A stretch of 64,000 bases of DNA, taken from Undaria pinnatifida (lineage: Eukaryota > Sar > Phaeophyceae > Laminariales > Alariaceae). Below, piece after piece: positions 13,701-23,178 of the stretch; positions within the stretch are counted from its first letter, which is position 1, and each line of letters starts with the position of its first letter. The stretch covers positions 12,146,795 through 12,210,794 of the forward strand of contig JABAKD010000021.1 in assembly GCA_012845835.1 (NCBI GenBank), read 5' to 3'. A program made the translations under genes and the position numbers. A model generated the notes under the pieces. That model searched no databases. It saw only the letters and a list, made by a program, of their open reading frames with translations, and was not told the origin of the DNA.

Positions 13701-15844
13701 TTCTTTCTCTGGTGCAGAACCAAATGCTGGTGTTTTCCTCCAAGGTTTGTCCACCTGTCATAGAAGCGTGCACACAAACACAGTGTGTTCCACCTCGAGC
13801 AAACTAGGGAAATCGAAAGGGATTGGTGCGGCGGTGGCCCGGCACAAAAGGTTGATAGCATTCCTTCTCTGGTGCAGAACCAAATGCTGGTGTTTTCCTC
13901 CAAGGTTTGTCCACCTGTCATAGAAGCGTGCACACAAACACAGTGTGTTCCACCTCGAGCAAACTAGGGAGATCGAAAGGGATTGGTGCGGCGGTGGCCC
14001 GGCACAAAAGGTTGATAGCATTCCTTCTCTGGTGCAGAACCAAATGCTGGTGTGTTCCTCCAAGGTTTGTCCACCTGTCATAGAAGCGTGCACACAAACA
14101 CAGTGTGTTCCACCTCGAGCAAGATAAGTATCGCACTAACAACTACTGTCGCAACATAAATCAAACGCCTTTGCAGCGCGCACAAACAAAATTTCGCTTT
14201 TTCCCACAAGCGTACCTCAGTTTGCTTATGCAGAGGTGCGCGCAGATGCAAGACGTGAGGGTTACGAAGCATACCAGAACGTTGTCCTAGACGCGCGCAA
14301 ACACACGCGCTACGAGTAGCAGGTACCTTGACTAACGAGGCAAACACGTTCAAAATATCGTAAAAACGATGGCTTTACGTTCGCAGGTAAGACAACACTC
14401 TTAGCGCACACGCGCCCTTCGTGGTCTGTAGAGGCGCGTTCACCCAGGACCGGCGCGGCTGAGTGTTGCCTCTTTTCTTCAAACGCCAGCTAACTTGGTC
14501 AGCGACAATCGACAATACCCGCGACTGGAACAAGAGCATCGTTTACACTGCCAGTATTTCGGTGCGGGTGCATATTTTGGAGAGTCTGGACTATAAATAT
14601 ACTCTTTAGGGGCTTCAGAGGTAAATCAACACGGCTATAAAACCGACGATTGCGCACACATGCTACGCCAAAGTTGCACAACATTTTCCTTGAAACACCT
14701 CCCTTTCGAATTTTTGCGGTCTTACCTACCTCACCGGAACAGAAAATCTCAGATTGTTAGAAAAAAGCTGACGGTGCGACTCCATGAACGAACCCGTGCT
14801 ATGCCCGGCCATACGAAAAAAAAAAACAGTTCACAAAACCAAGTATAGATATTCCGACCATTTTTCGGTCAAGGATTCTCCGCCATTCGGAAAATGATAT
14901 CGATAAAAAGTGGTATGCCTTGATAGCTCTATCAGAGCAAGCGTCGAAATATACCTTAATACCTCTATCAGAGCAAGCGTCGAAATATACCTCAACCCCT
15001 TCAGAACCCCGAAATCTTTCCCAATACTAATGTCAAGTAAATTTGTCCCGCAAAAAGGGCTTCCGGTAGCGAAGGCGTTAATGCCTCTATCAGAGCAAGC
15101 GTCGAAATATACCTTAATACCTTCATCAGAGCAAGCGTCGAAACCGTCTACGACTGGGTCGTCGGGGGGTGCTTTTTTCACGTACTGTTTACTACTCCGT
15201 ATAAAGTAAGGAGCTGTACGGCATGACCGCATAACATGACTGTCTCCAGTAAGCCGGCGGGATCGAGTGACCCAGATAAGATCCTTGAGTGTCATCTAGT
15301 TTTGTTAGAGTGCCTTTGGGGCGCCGAAGGAGCTAACGAGCTCTCTCCTGACTTTTGACGAAAACCAAGAATGCAACCCTACGTACAGCCTTACTCCGTT
15401 TTCCTAGCCATGTAGCCAACATTGCTCTTCAGAATCATTCCCACTATGTCCGTAAACACAATCAAATCTTGGACAATAATACAACGAAAAATTGTTAGCT
15501 ATACTTGCGGACAGAGCGGTATCTTCCAGCGATATTGGGCAGAGTGTCCTCAGTTCGAAAGACCAACCAGCATGTGATTCTTACTCTGCTCAAACAAACA
15601 ACTACCCTTCCCCTATCGGAGCACGACTCGTCGGTACATCGGTGCATGCCACGGCCCTTTTCTGAACGGCCAGCACCTGTGTGATTCCGGCGGACCCCCA
15701 CGATGGATTCGCGATGTTATTCCCGACCCCGCTGAAGTTCCTCGGGACGAATTCAAGGAGCTCCCCCACAGCAATCCCCTCAAAAGAAAGTAAGACGGCT
15801 GCACAGACGAACAGCCACGTTGCCCGTGCGCTTGCGTCCGCCAT
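1533..15844 (-). CDS. Secreted haem-peroxidase-like / DOMON / cytochrome b561 fusion protein (ten exons seen, 3' end not found)
   Basis: Ten minus-strand exons (15844-15677, 13306-13233, 12152-11753, 10771-10652, 8680-7802, 7040-6624, 5401-5297, 4535-4332, 2747-2527, 1782-1533) join in phase into 946 codons without a stop. Residues 1-27 look like a signal peptide. About 35-670 form an animal-type haem peroxidase domain (GNN..NP.WG start, ADG.S.P, GQ..T.D, LLLEHNR, RGRDHG). About 684-830 form a DOMON domain with candidate haem ligands Met717 and His812. From about 840 a cytochrome b561 core begins, with His843, His879 and the HAHWG motif at 909-913. By family knowledge the protein would sit in the plasma or an endomembrane, the first two domains outside the cytosol, with b561 passing electrons across. 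The peroxidase centre is probably dead: Thr110 and Tyr111 replace the Asp-His pair, Arg222 replaces the haem-ester Glu, and no FGH proximal motif remains, although Arg219 is kept. Boundaries were chosen by eye from splice consensus plus domain continuity. Confidence 0.85.
2527..2747 (-). CDS. Fusion gene exon 9: DOMON end and first b561 helix
   Basis: Acceptor CTACCGTCATAG, end ATAAG/GTATGG, phase 2. TLVIYSYREG and GQHPNGNRG close the DOMON domain, with His812 a candidate axial ligand. SLHGALMLIAWMFLAP starts the b561 core; His843 is the first expected haem ligand. Confidence 0.8.
2916..2973. repeat. G-rich simple sequence in intron 8
   Basis: Runs of G with interspersed A and C. Mirror-image open frames on both strands here are artefacts of composition. 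Confidence 0.8.
3875..4265. repeat. AAGAAC hexanucleotide microsatellite with GAC and AAAGAC extensions, inside intron 8
   Basis: About 200 bp near 4080-4200 are nearly pure AAGAAC repeats. They are flanked leftwards by degenerate AAGAAC-like sequence from about 3875 and rightwards by a GAC array (4201-4246) and AAAGAC repeats. Strong strand asymmetry: purines on plus, pyrimidines on minus, so the intron transcript carries a polypyrimidine-like run. Confidence 0.95.
4332..4535 (-). CDS. Fusion gene exon 8: DOMON core
   Basis: Acceptor TATTGGGCAG, end CTGAAAGAG/GTGCGT, 68 codons. VEDGWTSITFLRDLSSLDDEDY matches the 'G.T.I.F.R.L...D..D' DOMON signature. The open frame continues leftwards into the AAGAAC microsatellite, but that continuation is intron sequence. 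Confidence 0.8.
5297..5401 (-). CDS. Fusion gene exon 7: DOMON strands
   Basis: Acceptor CTGTCGCCTCAG, end GCGCAG/GTGGGA, 35 codons. LSITLKAKDIGDAGMLGIGW is the typical DOMON strand-turn-strand. Met717 in WGGVTM occupies the place of the axial Met of haem-binding DOMON domains. It joins exon 8 directly in phase (..TAQ/DFVICE..). Confidence 0.8.
6624..7040 (-). CDS. Fusion gene exon 6: C-terminal peroxidase helices
   Basis: Acceptor TGACTCCAG, end TGGGAG/GTGCGT, 139 codons, phase 0 at both ends. AYGLTAAADFADIT, then VDAITGALAED, DQLFRTIAGDR and SDVINRTM match the last third of animal-type haem peroxidases. After FAVPG a short linker leads into the DOMON start (FGVSWE). Confidence 0.85.
7802..8680 (-). 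CDS. Fusion gene exon 5: peroxidase core with a low-complexity insertion
   Basis: Acceptor CCCTTGCAG, end CGAGAA/GTGAGT, 293 codons. It starts DTYQACRGWTIAVFQ, the normal helix after REHNR. About residues 288-430 are an Arg/Ser/Thr/Gly-rich stretch not expected in the family, beginning with SRTSRISRTS, encoded by 12-bp-like repeats at about 8530-8580. The fold resumes at YDNTVNP; the next segment, AGAAAFESALPS (about 448-459), replaces the F.FGH(S/T) proximal-histidine motif. It closes with the well-conserved QRGRDHGLPSYN. An unrecognised intron inside the low-complexity stretch cannot be excluded. Confidence 0.8.
9857..9945. repeat. Dispersed segment in intron 4, similar to one in intron 1
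   Basis: Resembles 14996-15079 over its length (shared CCCAATAC and GAAGGCGTT blocks in the same order and spacing). Probably a fragment of the same mobile element family. Confidence 0.5.
10652..10771 (-). CDS. Fusion gene exon 4: catalytic-arginine helix
   Basis: Exactly 40 codons, acceptor CCAATAG, end GACGAG/GTGGGT. Its PDQRTAR...ALHIMLLLEHNR aligns with the family motif GD.R..E....LH.L..REHNR. The catalytic Arg is present (Arg219), but the Glu three residues later that normally forms the second haem ester is Arg222. Phase 0 at both ends. Confidence 0.8.
11568..11622 (-). pseudogene. Decayed copy of the 3' end of exon 3
   Basis: Lies in intron 3. It reads METGALLRNTDATLM followed by GTTAGT, matching the exon 3 end (TETGVPFRNTDGTWM then GTGAGC). 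The donor-like dinucleotide is retained at the same place. The upstream part of the exon is not recognisable. Confidence 0.65.
11753..12152 (-). CDS. Fusion gene exon 3: degenerate distal-haem helix region
   Basis: Begins after CTACTCGCAG and ends ACTTGGATG/GTGAGC. It encodes EVATDVF, then WGQLITYDLSLTADN, where typical enzymes have GQF.DHD. The Asp that forms a haem ester and the distal His are therefore Thr110 and Tyr111. It continues through a calcium-loop-like and surface region (YMYGRSDEEAE) to the GTWM turn. The frame is intact over 400 nt. Confidence 0.85.
12213..12300 (-). pseudogene. Decayed partial copy of exon 3 that retains the distal histidine
   Basis: Lies in intron 2, just upstream of exon 3. 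It reads EWAVF..RGQFITHDLSLTRDNVSE, clearly homologous to the core of exon 3 but with His where exon 3 has Tyr. Its 5' part has a stop codon in the homologous frame, and a stop follows shortly after the conserved core. It looks like a relic exon or a decaying alternative exon rather than a constitutive one. Confidence 0.7.
13227..13232 (-). other. Non-canonical GC splice donor (GCAAGT)
   Basis: The donor core of the inferred GC-AG intron. The rest of the donor matches consensus, as is usual for functional GC donors. It is supported by the in-frame stop that blocks the nearest downstream GT site and by exact phase continuity with exon 3. Confidence 0.6.
13233..13306 (-). CDS. Fusion gene exon 2 (ends at a GC donor)
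   Basis: Acceptor ACGGACAG. The 74 nt encode GGDYADGVSTPPGDDRPTA, the conserved turn before the first long helix of the peroxidase fold. Reading through to the next GT donor meets an in-frame stop, so the exon most likely ends CAAG/GCAAGT. This leaves phase 2, which exon 3 completes as an arginine codon. Confidence 0.75.
13644..14123. repeat. Three-copy 160-bp tandem repeat in intron 1
   Basis: Copies start at 13644, 13804 and 13964, each with CTAGGGAAATCG (GAGATCG in the third), and differ at only a few positions. The array ends at CACCTCGAGCAA. Each copy is open in one minus frame, giving repetitive short ORFs that are not genes. Confidence 0.95.
14843..15150. repeat. MITE fragment with four CTCTATCAGAGCAAGCGTCGAA units in intron 1
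   Basis: About 14868-14945 resembles the right end of the MITE at 35056-35548 (GGTCAAGGA, CATTC, GGTAT then CTCTATC). Four copies of a 20-odd-bp unit follow, near 14929, 14964, 15083 and 15122; they look like multiplied element termini. Confidence 0.6.
15677..15844 (-). CDS. Fusion gene exon 1: signal peptide and peroxidase N-terminus
   Basis: The 56 codons start at an ATG with a good context (purine at -3, G at +4). Residues 9-27 are hydrophobic (WLFVCAAVLL core), consistent with a signal peptide. The exon then has GVGNNIANPSWGSAG, which fits the start of algal peroxinectin-like domains. Ends ACACAG/GTGCTG, phase 0. Confidence 0.8.
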
Positions 15845-18800
15845 CTTGGCCCACCAATGGAGTCTCCTGGGTGCGCGTGAAATGAGAAGGGGGCATGTAG
15901 CGTCAGACCGAGGCTATTGTCGGAGGGGTGGAGGTGGGGCGCACGTATTGGTTGATAGCATTACCGGTAAGCATTTTACGAGGTATTACATATCTATTTC
16001 TAGACGAGGCAAGCCGCGGCATCACCCACCAAGGTGACAGCGCGTGAAGGAACCGAGGAACCCCGTGAGCGTTTCGGCGAGTCCACATGAAGGGTGAGCT
16101 GCATCCCCACGAGAACACCTTGCGAGGCGGACATCGACACTTTTTGCGTTGTTTGTTGAGCGCAATGATAGTACCACCGAATGTCGTTTTCGTGAGGCGA
16201 CGGTGGCGGGGAATACGTTTCGTGTAGCCCCCCTCCCCGCCTTAGGGACGGTCGCGCGGTACGCTTCCCTTAAAAAAGATACGAATCTCCTTGCAGTCGT
16301 TTGATACGGTAAGTCATGCACAGGATCCTGTGTCAAATGCTGCAATAGGGTATTGATTACACTGTTGTGTATAACGCACCCTGCAGCACGCAAGGAAACC
16401 TGCCGCGCTAGGGGACCGTCAACCCATCTCGGGCAACGGGACCGCCGACTTGGGGGTCGGCCAAAACCGAAACGTTACTGGAAAGGCTTTTTTTATTAAT
16501 ATAAACTCAATACATAGGAAAATATGCATGTCGCGAGGATAGGTATACGAAATCATTCCAAAATTACAAGGCGAGGCGAAAACACACAAAGACGACATCT
16601 GTACGACATATTTAACCTCGTTCAAGCAAGCATTAAGAAGAATAAATACAAAAATCAAGGCTACATTTGCAGCGAAACACACCAGTATTACTGGTGGTAT
16701 ATGTGTTGTTAGTACCGCTATTGTCGTTGATAACGTTTTGCACTTGTGTATAATATACTACAAGGGCTCCGCATAGGCGCCGGCATTCGCCGGCGCGCAT
16801 GCTTCGGGTAGGGCAGGGCAGCACTTCGACAACTTAAGGTGTAGCTGTCCGATTTGGCATGCATTGAACTTTAAAGTAATGCCAAGAGTTTAATACGAAC
16901 ATGGGATTCTGGAAGTCATGATTTGACAAAAGAAAAAACGTAATATTATACAACAAAGAAGGCAAGGATAGGCGAAACAAACTGTTAAATGCGCCGTCAA
17001 GTAAAAGTTGGCGTCTATCAAACAAAAATACCGAAAAGAGTGTTATTGGGAACCTGCGTCGCCTCTAGGCGAAACAAAAGAGGCCTTGGCATTAATAAAG
17101 AGACTGCACTGCTGTCCCCGTGGCAATGGAGGTTCGAAGTCGACAGGATGCAAAGTCTGTTTGCATCAAACGTCGACATGGAGACATGTCAGCCGGCGAG
17201 GTTTTGGAAGAAGATTGCTTTGTTTGTTACGTGAAGGCTGTCGCATTGATTGGTTTGCGTGGTCGCGGGCGAGGAGGAAAACGTAGAAGAGGAGGGCGAT
17301 CTCTCGTTGAGGCGGAGTTGTCTAAGATTGGTGCGGGGGTGGCTTTGCTCGTACGGGAGGTTGGCGTAGCGCTTCTTCTCTGTTTTTTCTCGGGAAGGCG
17401 GGATATGTGTGTCTGCTGTCTTTGCTTCGTGGGGGCTTTCACGTTGTCGAAATTGGACGCGTCTCCTCAATGCATAATATCCGGAGTGTCTCTACCATGA
17501 CGACTGCTGATAGTGCCGTGCGTATTTCCTAGAAACTGACATATTATTTACTGGTAGTAATAATAATAGACCTTTGCAACATTTTTTTTCTTCATCCCAT
17601 TTATTATCCCCGCAGCACTCTCGCGCTCCCTCCCAGTAGTAACTCAGATCTGGGGTCAATAGCGGGCCCTCCTCCTCCCTCCCCACTTCGGCACGTGCTT
17701 TCATTTTTACCGCGAGGAGAATCCAGCATTTTCTTCTCTCGTCGACTCGCGTCGAACCAACCCACGCTGCTAGGCGCTCTCAGCAGTTGATCCCTGTTTT
17801 TTTTTTTTTTGCATTTATTTTTGCAAATAAAGTCAAATCTCATCGTGGTGGGTGTCGAACTCAAGGACAACCAAACGTTAGTAGTACTGTATTCGAGGGT
17901 AACACCACTATTATTAATAGACCACCGGGGCGGCCGGCTGACAAATGATTTTAAAAAAACAGGATCTTTGCATAGAGATTACATACCCTCCCCCATATTG
18001 TATGATATTACGATGGTTGACGCGATATGTACAGAATAAAGCGACCTAAGCATCAGCGTACGCGGAGTTTTAGATATCATGAATAACGAACGACCGCGAC
18101 GGCAGAGCACGGCAAAGCATAGCGCGTCGCTCTCCTGAGCTAGCGGTGCGCTGCTGAGCTGAGCCGCAGGGCATCGCAGGGCACTGCACGGCGCTTCGTT
18201 GCTGTAAGCTATATATAGCGCTGCGATGGGGTGCTGGGCGGTGTCGAGCTGATGAGCCAAGCCCAGATCTCAGCGGCTGAAGCTTCGTCAAGTACAAAAC
18301 AAATGGTTCGAATCAAAGAAAAGCTAAAGCTGGACCGTTCCGCAACTAATGCACAGGCGGCAAATTAGGGGCAGTAGGAAGTTCAACTTCCAAGACAAAA
18401 AGGAAGAAAAATCGCGAAAAAGTTCAAATCGTGTTGGCAGAAAAACCAAGTTTGCAGGAAGCCGCTGAAAGGTCAAGAAACAGGCAATGTTTCAGTTGTT
18501 GTTGTTGTTGTCGTTCTCACATTAACTCGCATAATCAAGTCCGTGGTCACAGGACAGGCTCCAGTCACTCTGGAGCTGAGGAATACCCTAGGGGAAAAAC
18601 ACAAACCAAAGGTGGTACACGCATAAATCACAGCTGACGCAATTCATGCCTCCACCAGAAACATATAAAAGTGAAATCGGGAGTCAGTCTACGATGCGCC
18701 AGGTCCATACCGGTGCATACGTCTCATTACTCGCGCCTGGAAAAACCGACTATATACCGCTTGCCAACCAAGAAAGACTACCACGTATATATTACACGTG

Positions 18801-19260
18801 GTATCTATCACTACGCATGCGCACAGCAGACGCAAGTCAATTGGAAAAAAGAACCAAACAAAGAAGAGAAAGGAAAGGAAATGGGTGCATGGGGCCAAGA
18901 AAAAGAAAAGGTAAATAAATTTTGGGGGGTCTACTGGCGAGTCTTGCCACCAGCACGATGCCACGTGGTTTTTCGACGATCTACAGCAGTACTACGAACG
19001 ACTTCCGATACACCCACCGAAGCACGGACTACCGGCGAATTACGCGATCGACAGCTGGCCGTGGTTGTCACGTGTCTCTGTGTTGGGGCCCCCTGTGCGC
19101 TGCCTCTTGTTGGCTCTTTCTTGGGTAAACCATGCGGTGTGCTCGATGGTCTCACGGCACCAGAATCAGAACGTCCGCTCGTACGACGTATCATTCTTAC
19201 AGGAAATAAATGTAATCGTACCTGGTATTTTTTTCTCCATCAATATGAACATAAAACGGT
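15845..19260. other. No gene recognised (includes the 5' flank of the fusion gene)
   Basis: Several open frames of 60-126 codons occur (for example 17120-17500 plus, Arg/Gly-rich with Cys pairs near the end) but none shows a domain or splice continuity I can defend. About 18085-18250 is a local CG/GC-rich patch with many GCACGGC and GCAGGGC words, resembling 22540-22690. No promoter elements of the fusion gene could be assigned beyond the start context. Confidence 0.35.
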
Positions 19261-19484
19261 TGTTATATGTTGGACAGAGTGATGCGTGTACTACTAAACT
19301 TGCCAACGGCACTCGTCCTGCACTTTGAGCTATCTGCTGTGGTTCTGGTTGCTACTAGTTGCTGCTGTATGTGCTAGAAGTTTCGCCCTTCGGCTACTGC
19401 TGCTGCACCTGATGTTGTGTGTTTGCCAATGTTGTCAGTTGGCGTTCATGCTCGTCGTACAAACTGCTGTTCTCACCCAGTACG
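19261..19484 (+). repeat. Direct repeat, first copy (about 225 bp)
   Basis: Near-identical to 19724-19953, sharing TGTTATATGT at the start, TTGGACAGAGTGATGCGTG and CGTCAGTTGGCGTTCATG-like blocks. The pair encloses about 240 bp. It may be an LTR pair of a tiny element or a simple duplication. Confidence 0.85.
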
Positions 19485-19723
19485 TACGGGTTTCCTCGTA
19501 CCTCGACGGCACGACTACGAGCTCAAAACAGAAGGGAGGTGACACGAAATGGCATGGACAATGGCCACATAGAAGCGAGCACAGCGGGGTAGTTCGCTGC
19601 GAATCAACCGCACTCGTTCATGCCTACAGCAGAGGCTGCCTGGAGTGTCAGCGGCCGTGCTAAAGCCAACGCCAAAGGCCGAAGAGACGGCTCTTCTGCC
19701 TGCTTGGTTTTGTCTCGAGATGC

Positions 19724-19953
19724 TGTTATATGTAGACTATTGGACAGAGTGATGCGTGTACGACTAAACTTGCCAACTGCACTCGTACTGCACTTTGAGC
19801 TATCTGCAGTGGTTCTGGTTGCTACTAGTTGCTGCAGTACGTGCTAGAAGTTTCGCCCTTCGGCTACTGCTGAGCACCTGATGTTATGTGTTTGCCAATG
19901 CCGTCAGTTGGCGTTCATGCTCGTCGTACATACTGCTGTTCTCACCCGGTACG
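19724..19953 (+). repeat. Direct repeat, second copy
   Basis: Same orientation as 19261-19484. It carries a 6-bp insertion (AGACTA) after TGTTATATGT and a few substitutions. Confidence 0.85.
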
Positions 19954-20721
19954 CAAAATTCCAAACATTATCACGTACCGTTTGGAAATGATGCCAATTT
20001 TGTAAATCATTCAGGCGTTGCAGCCATTAAGATTCAACAATTTTTCCAAAATTCCTCCTCGACACTCGCTCGTCTCGCTCGGCACCCGTCCGCGTTCACG
20101 TCGATGTGCGGAACGGACACGGCAGGGCGAGGGGCGTCGGAGCCGCCTCCCGAAGGCGGCGCTCAAACCAAGCCATATTCGACCGAGAATTCCAGTTCCG
20201 CGAATCGCATACTTTGGCCGAGACAAAAAACTCCTGACCAAAGTCCATGACACCAAGGAATGACTCGATATTCAAGGAATGATTTTATATATATTTGTAT
20301 TGTTGTTATCACCGCCGAAATATAACAACTTACCAGCTTGGGATGAAGCACGTATAGTTGCTAACAGTATAACGACTAGCTGTTGATGTTCAGCCATCCT
20401 GACAACAATCCGTAGTGACCAACGAGCGGCCGGCGTATCACCCAGCTTGCAAAGATGAGTATAGGCCCTACGTTTATCGAACTCACAGCCTGCGTTTTAG
20501 AAGATATTCGTTATAAATGTGTACGGGCCAAAACTGTACGAACAAGTACAAATAAGTACAAATATTTACGACACCGTAAATCACATGGTAGTTGCATACG
20601 AAAACTTTTCAGATGGCTTGTAGCCTTGGCTATCCCCCAACTCGGCGTTTCCGATTACCAGATCCCGTTGGCGGCCCCCTGGCCCAGCGGTCGCCTAGGG
20701 CAAAATCCGTTGGCGGTCTAC

Positions 20722-21600
20722 TATATTATAAAAATTAAAATACACTCCAGCTGTGAGATCGAATATTTTGTCGAAACTCATATTTGCAAGCTGTGTGTGA
20801 TACTCTGATTGCGCGTGTTACGGGTTGTGTGTCCTCATTAAGGATATAGGTCGGCGACTCCCCTTCCAACTACAGTGTAGCTATCAGGGTCAACAGGATG
20901 ATGTTAGGCAGTCTGTGCGCGGAAACTATAAAACCCGTTTCTGAGGGGGACATAATCTGACAGCTGTGGAAAGAAATGCATCAGTTTATCAAGTGAACAT
21001 TGTAATTCGAATAACCGGTGAGGGGAAGGCGGAGGTTTTAAGGACGTGGGGGCCTGATTTTGATCAAAAGGGGGCGGGAGGGGGGGGAGGGGAGGGAGGG
21101 GACGGGTGGGGCAGGTCAATTTGTGCGTGGAAGCTATACATCCTTCTTATGGGGGAGGGCGGGGGAATGTGGCGGGGGGACGGGGAGCGGGGGGGAGGGC
21201 TTTAGGTCGCATAGATGTAGGGGTTTGCTATACGCGTGGTGCGAGTCTAGGCGATGGTGCGGGTGGTGGGGAAGGAGGGAACGTTGGGGGCTGGGGTGGG
21301 TGGGAATTTCAGCAGCGGCATGGACGGCTCTAAAACGATAACGAGGCGATATCAAGGACGTGGAAATGTTTATTAACTCTGGCGGATTTCGATATTAGGT
21401 GAGGCGTTTAAGCAAGAGAAAGCGAGGGGAAAAAAAAAAAGGGGGGGCGGGGGGAGGGGGGGGGGGGTCGAGAGGTTTAGGTCACACATAATATAAAAAT
21501 ACGCTCCAGCTATGAGATCAAGGATTTGGTCGACACTGATCTTCGCAACATTGTGCATGTGATCCTCCGATCGCGCGTATTAATCATATATGTAGGGGCT
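20722..21600 (+). repeat. G-rich dispersed repeat, copy at 20.7 kb
   Basis: Starts at AAAATACACTCCAGCTGTG, followed by the conserved blocks CTTTGCAAGCTGTG-like, CATTAAGGATATAGGTCGGC, GGAAACTATAAAACCCG and ACCGGTGAGGGG. It then runs through long G tracts and GGGGTTTGCTATACGCG-type internal repeats. A second, diverged start lies at about 21490. Confidence 0.8.
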
Positions 21601-21920
21601 TGCTATACGCGCGGTACTGGGTCTAGGCGATCGTGCGGGGTGTGGGGAAGGAGGGGCTCCGGGTCACTCGAGCGAGTAACCTAACCCCGCTCTTCCTTTA
21701 CGGTCTTAACCGAAACATGTAAGCTAAGCTTCGTGCGCCAAAAGTGTCGTCTAGACTCGTTTTCGTGAGTGAGGTACATTAAGAAGGACTCGTGCGAGTC
21801 GAGTCGTGGAAATCCCCCAGAGAAAATGGGGGTTGAGGCCTTGGTCTTAGATTGGAACGCCGCCCAAGCGGACACCCCTACGGTAGCCTGGGTTAGGTGT
21901 TGCTTCAATCGCTTTCTTAC

Positions 21921-22058
21921 CAGATAGCCTGACACTGCTGCTTCCGCCTGGTGCCTCCTTGCTGTTTCAAAAGCATCGAGGAACAAGAGTCGTCGCAATC
22001 GGACAGCAATAATACAACGACAATTGCTAACGGAGGCGCCAAGGTACACGCCTGCACC
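21921..22058 (-). CDS. Possible orphan exon encoding two IQ-like motifs
   Basis: 138 nt between a good acceptor (GATTTTTCAG) and a good donor (CTATCTG/GTAAGA), phase 0 at both ends, so exactly 46 codons, or two 23-residue units. The translation (VSNCRCIIAVRLRRLLFLDAF, then ARRHQAEAAVSGYL) has the spacing and Arg/Leu pattern of tandem IQ motifs, as in myosin necks, but the central Gln is not conserved. No partner exons were recognised nearby and repeats flank it. The frame stays open beyond the donor, so a longer coding stretch is also possible. Confidence 0.4.
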
Positions 22059-22099
22059 CTGAAAAATCTTCGTTGGAACCAACAGCAGCCGCGTTTGTT

Positions 22100-22440
22100 G
22101 CGGGACTATTGAAAAACATAAGAATGCACTCCACAGCTGCGAGATCGAAGATTTTTCGTCGAAACTCATATATTTGCAAGTTGTGTGTGTGACACGCCAA
22201 TCGCGTGCATTACTCAATGTGTGTTATCGTCAAAGATATAGGACTCCCTGTATAACTTGATTGTACAAGGGTCAACAAGGTGTGGTGGTAATGAATCTAT
22301 GCACGGAAACTAAAAATCTGATGGCTGTGGTATGAATTATTAGTCGTATAACCGGTGAGCGGAGGGCGGCGTTTTTAGGGGGGGGGGGCAGGGAGTCCAA
22401 CATTTTGAGGTCACATAAATGCATAGACTAGGGGTTTACT
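22100..22440 (+). repeat. Diverged copy of the G-rich dispersed repeat
   Basis: Recognisable blocks: GCACTCCACAGCTGCGAGATCG, CGTCGAAACTCATA, CAAAGATATAGG, GGGTCAACAAGG and ATAACCGGTGAGCGG, ending in a short G tract. Confidence 0.7.
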
Positions 22441-22757
22441 ACTACGCAGTGGCGCTATGAATATTGCCTTTCTTTGGAAACGTATCAGCTTTTTTTTTAT
22501 GGCCCAGCTCGCCCCTGTTATACATTGTTGAATCGTTGAATCACAAAAATGTACTCGCAGCTCAACTCAGTGCTGCTGTATAACTCAGCAGCGTAGCTCG
22601 GCGCCGTGAGGTGCCGTGCGATGCAGTTCCTTGCCATGTGGTGCAGCGCTGTACCGTGCTCCGCTGTGCTTTCTTCCGAACATACAGTCCCAGGCATCAT
22701 GCGAAGTAGTACCAGCTACGAGTACAGGCTAATAGTCTAGTCTAGTCTAATGGCTTA

Positions 22758-23178
22758 TGTAATGGAGTGCCCTCCGTAGAAGGATAGTTTTATAGATTCG
22801 ACGTGAAACCATGTCATGGTTGAGGTGAAACCGCGTGACTTTAGATGTCACATTCACGTCAAGGCCATCATAGATGGGCGATGCTGTAGGTGACGATGAT
22901 GGGACAAGCAGGACGCCCCACATCTCACTACCTGCTCTACCTGCTCTACCTGCTCTACCTGCTCTACCTGCTCTACCTGCTCTACCCAGCCCTATCGTGG
23001 CTAGGCCTGTTTTGTCTGTCTTTTAGAGTTCAATGTAGAGGAAATAATGTATAAGCTTTTGAGTCTATCCAGCGAGCCATGAGGAGAGACCAAACAAGGG
23101 AACCGGAACCCATGAGGAGCACGCTTCCCAACACCGACCAACCACGCATCCCCCTCTCGGAGTACCACCACACTTAGG
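22758..23178 (+). repeat. Left inverted-repeat arm
   Basis: Pairs with 27287-26583. It contains an expanded 9-bp tandem array (TACCTGCTC, about seven units at 22929-22986) that is short and degenerate in the right arm. Confidence 0.8.

Noticed and set aside
13631-14093. Repetitive minus-strand ORFs of 100-111 codons
   Set aside because: They are the 160-bp tandem repeat read in one frame.
17120-17500. 126-codon plus-strand frame, Arg/Gly-rich with Cys clusters
   Set aside because: No family motif, competing open frames on both strands, no splice or start support.
22921-22990. Short repeated CTACCTGCTC units as a CRISPR-like array
   Set aside because: Contiguous 9-bp tandem repeat without spacers, in a eukaryotic context.
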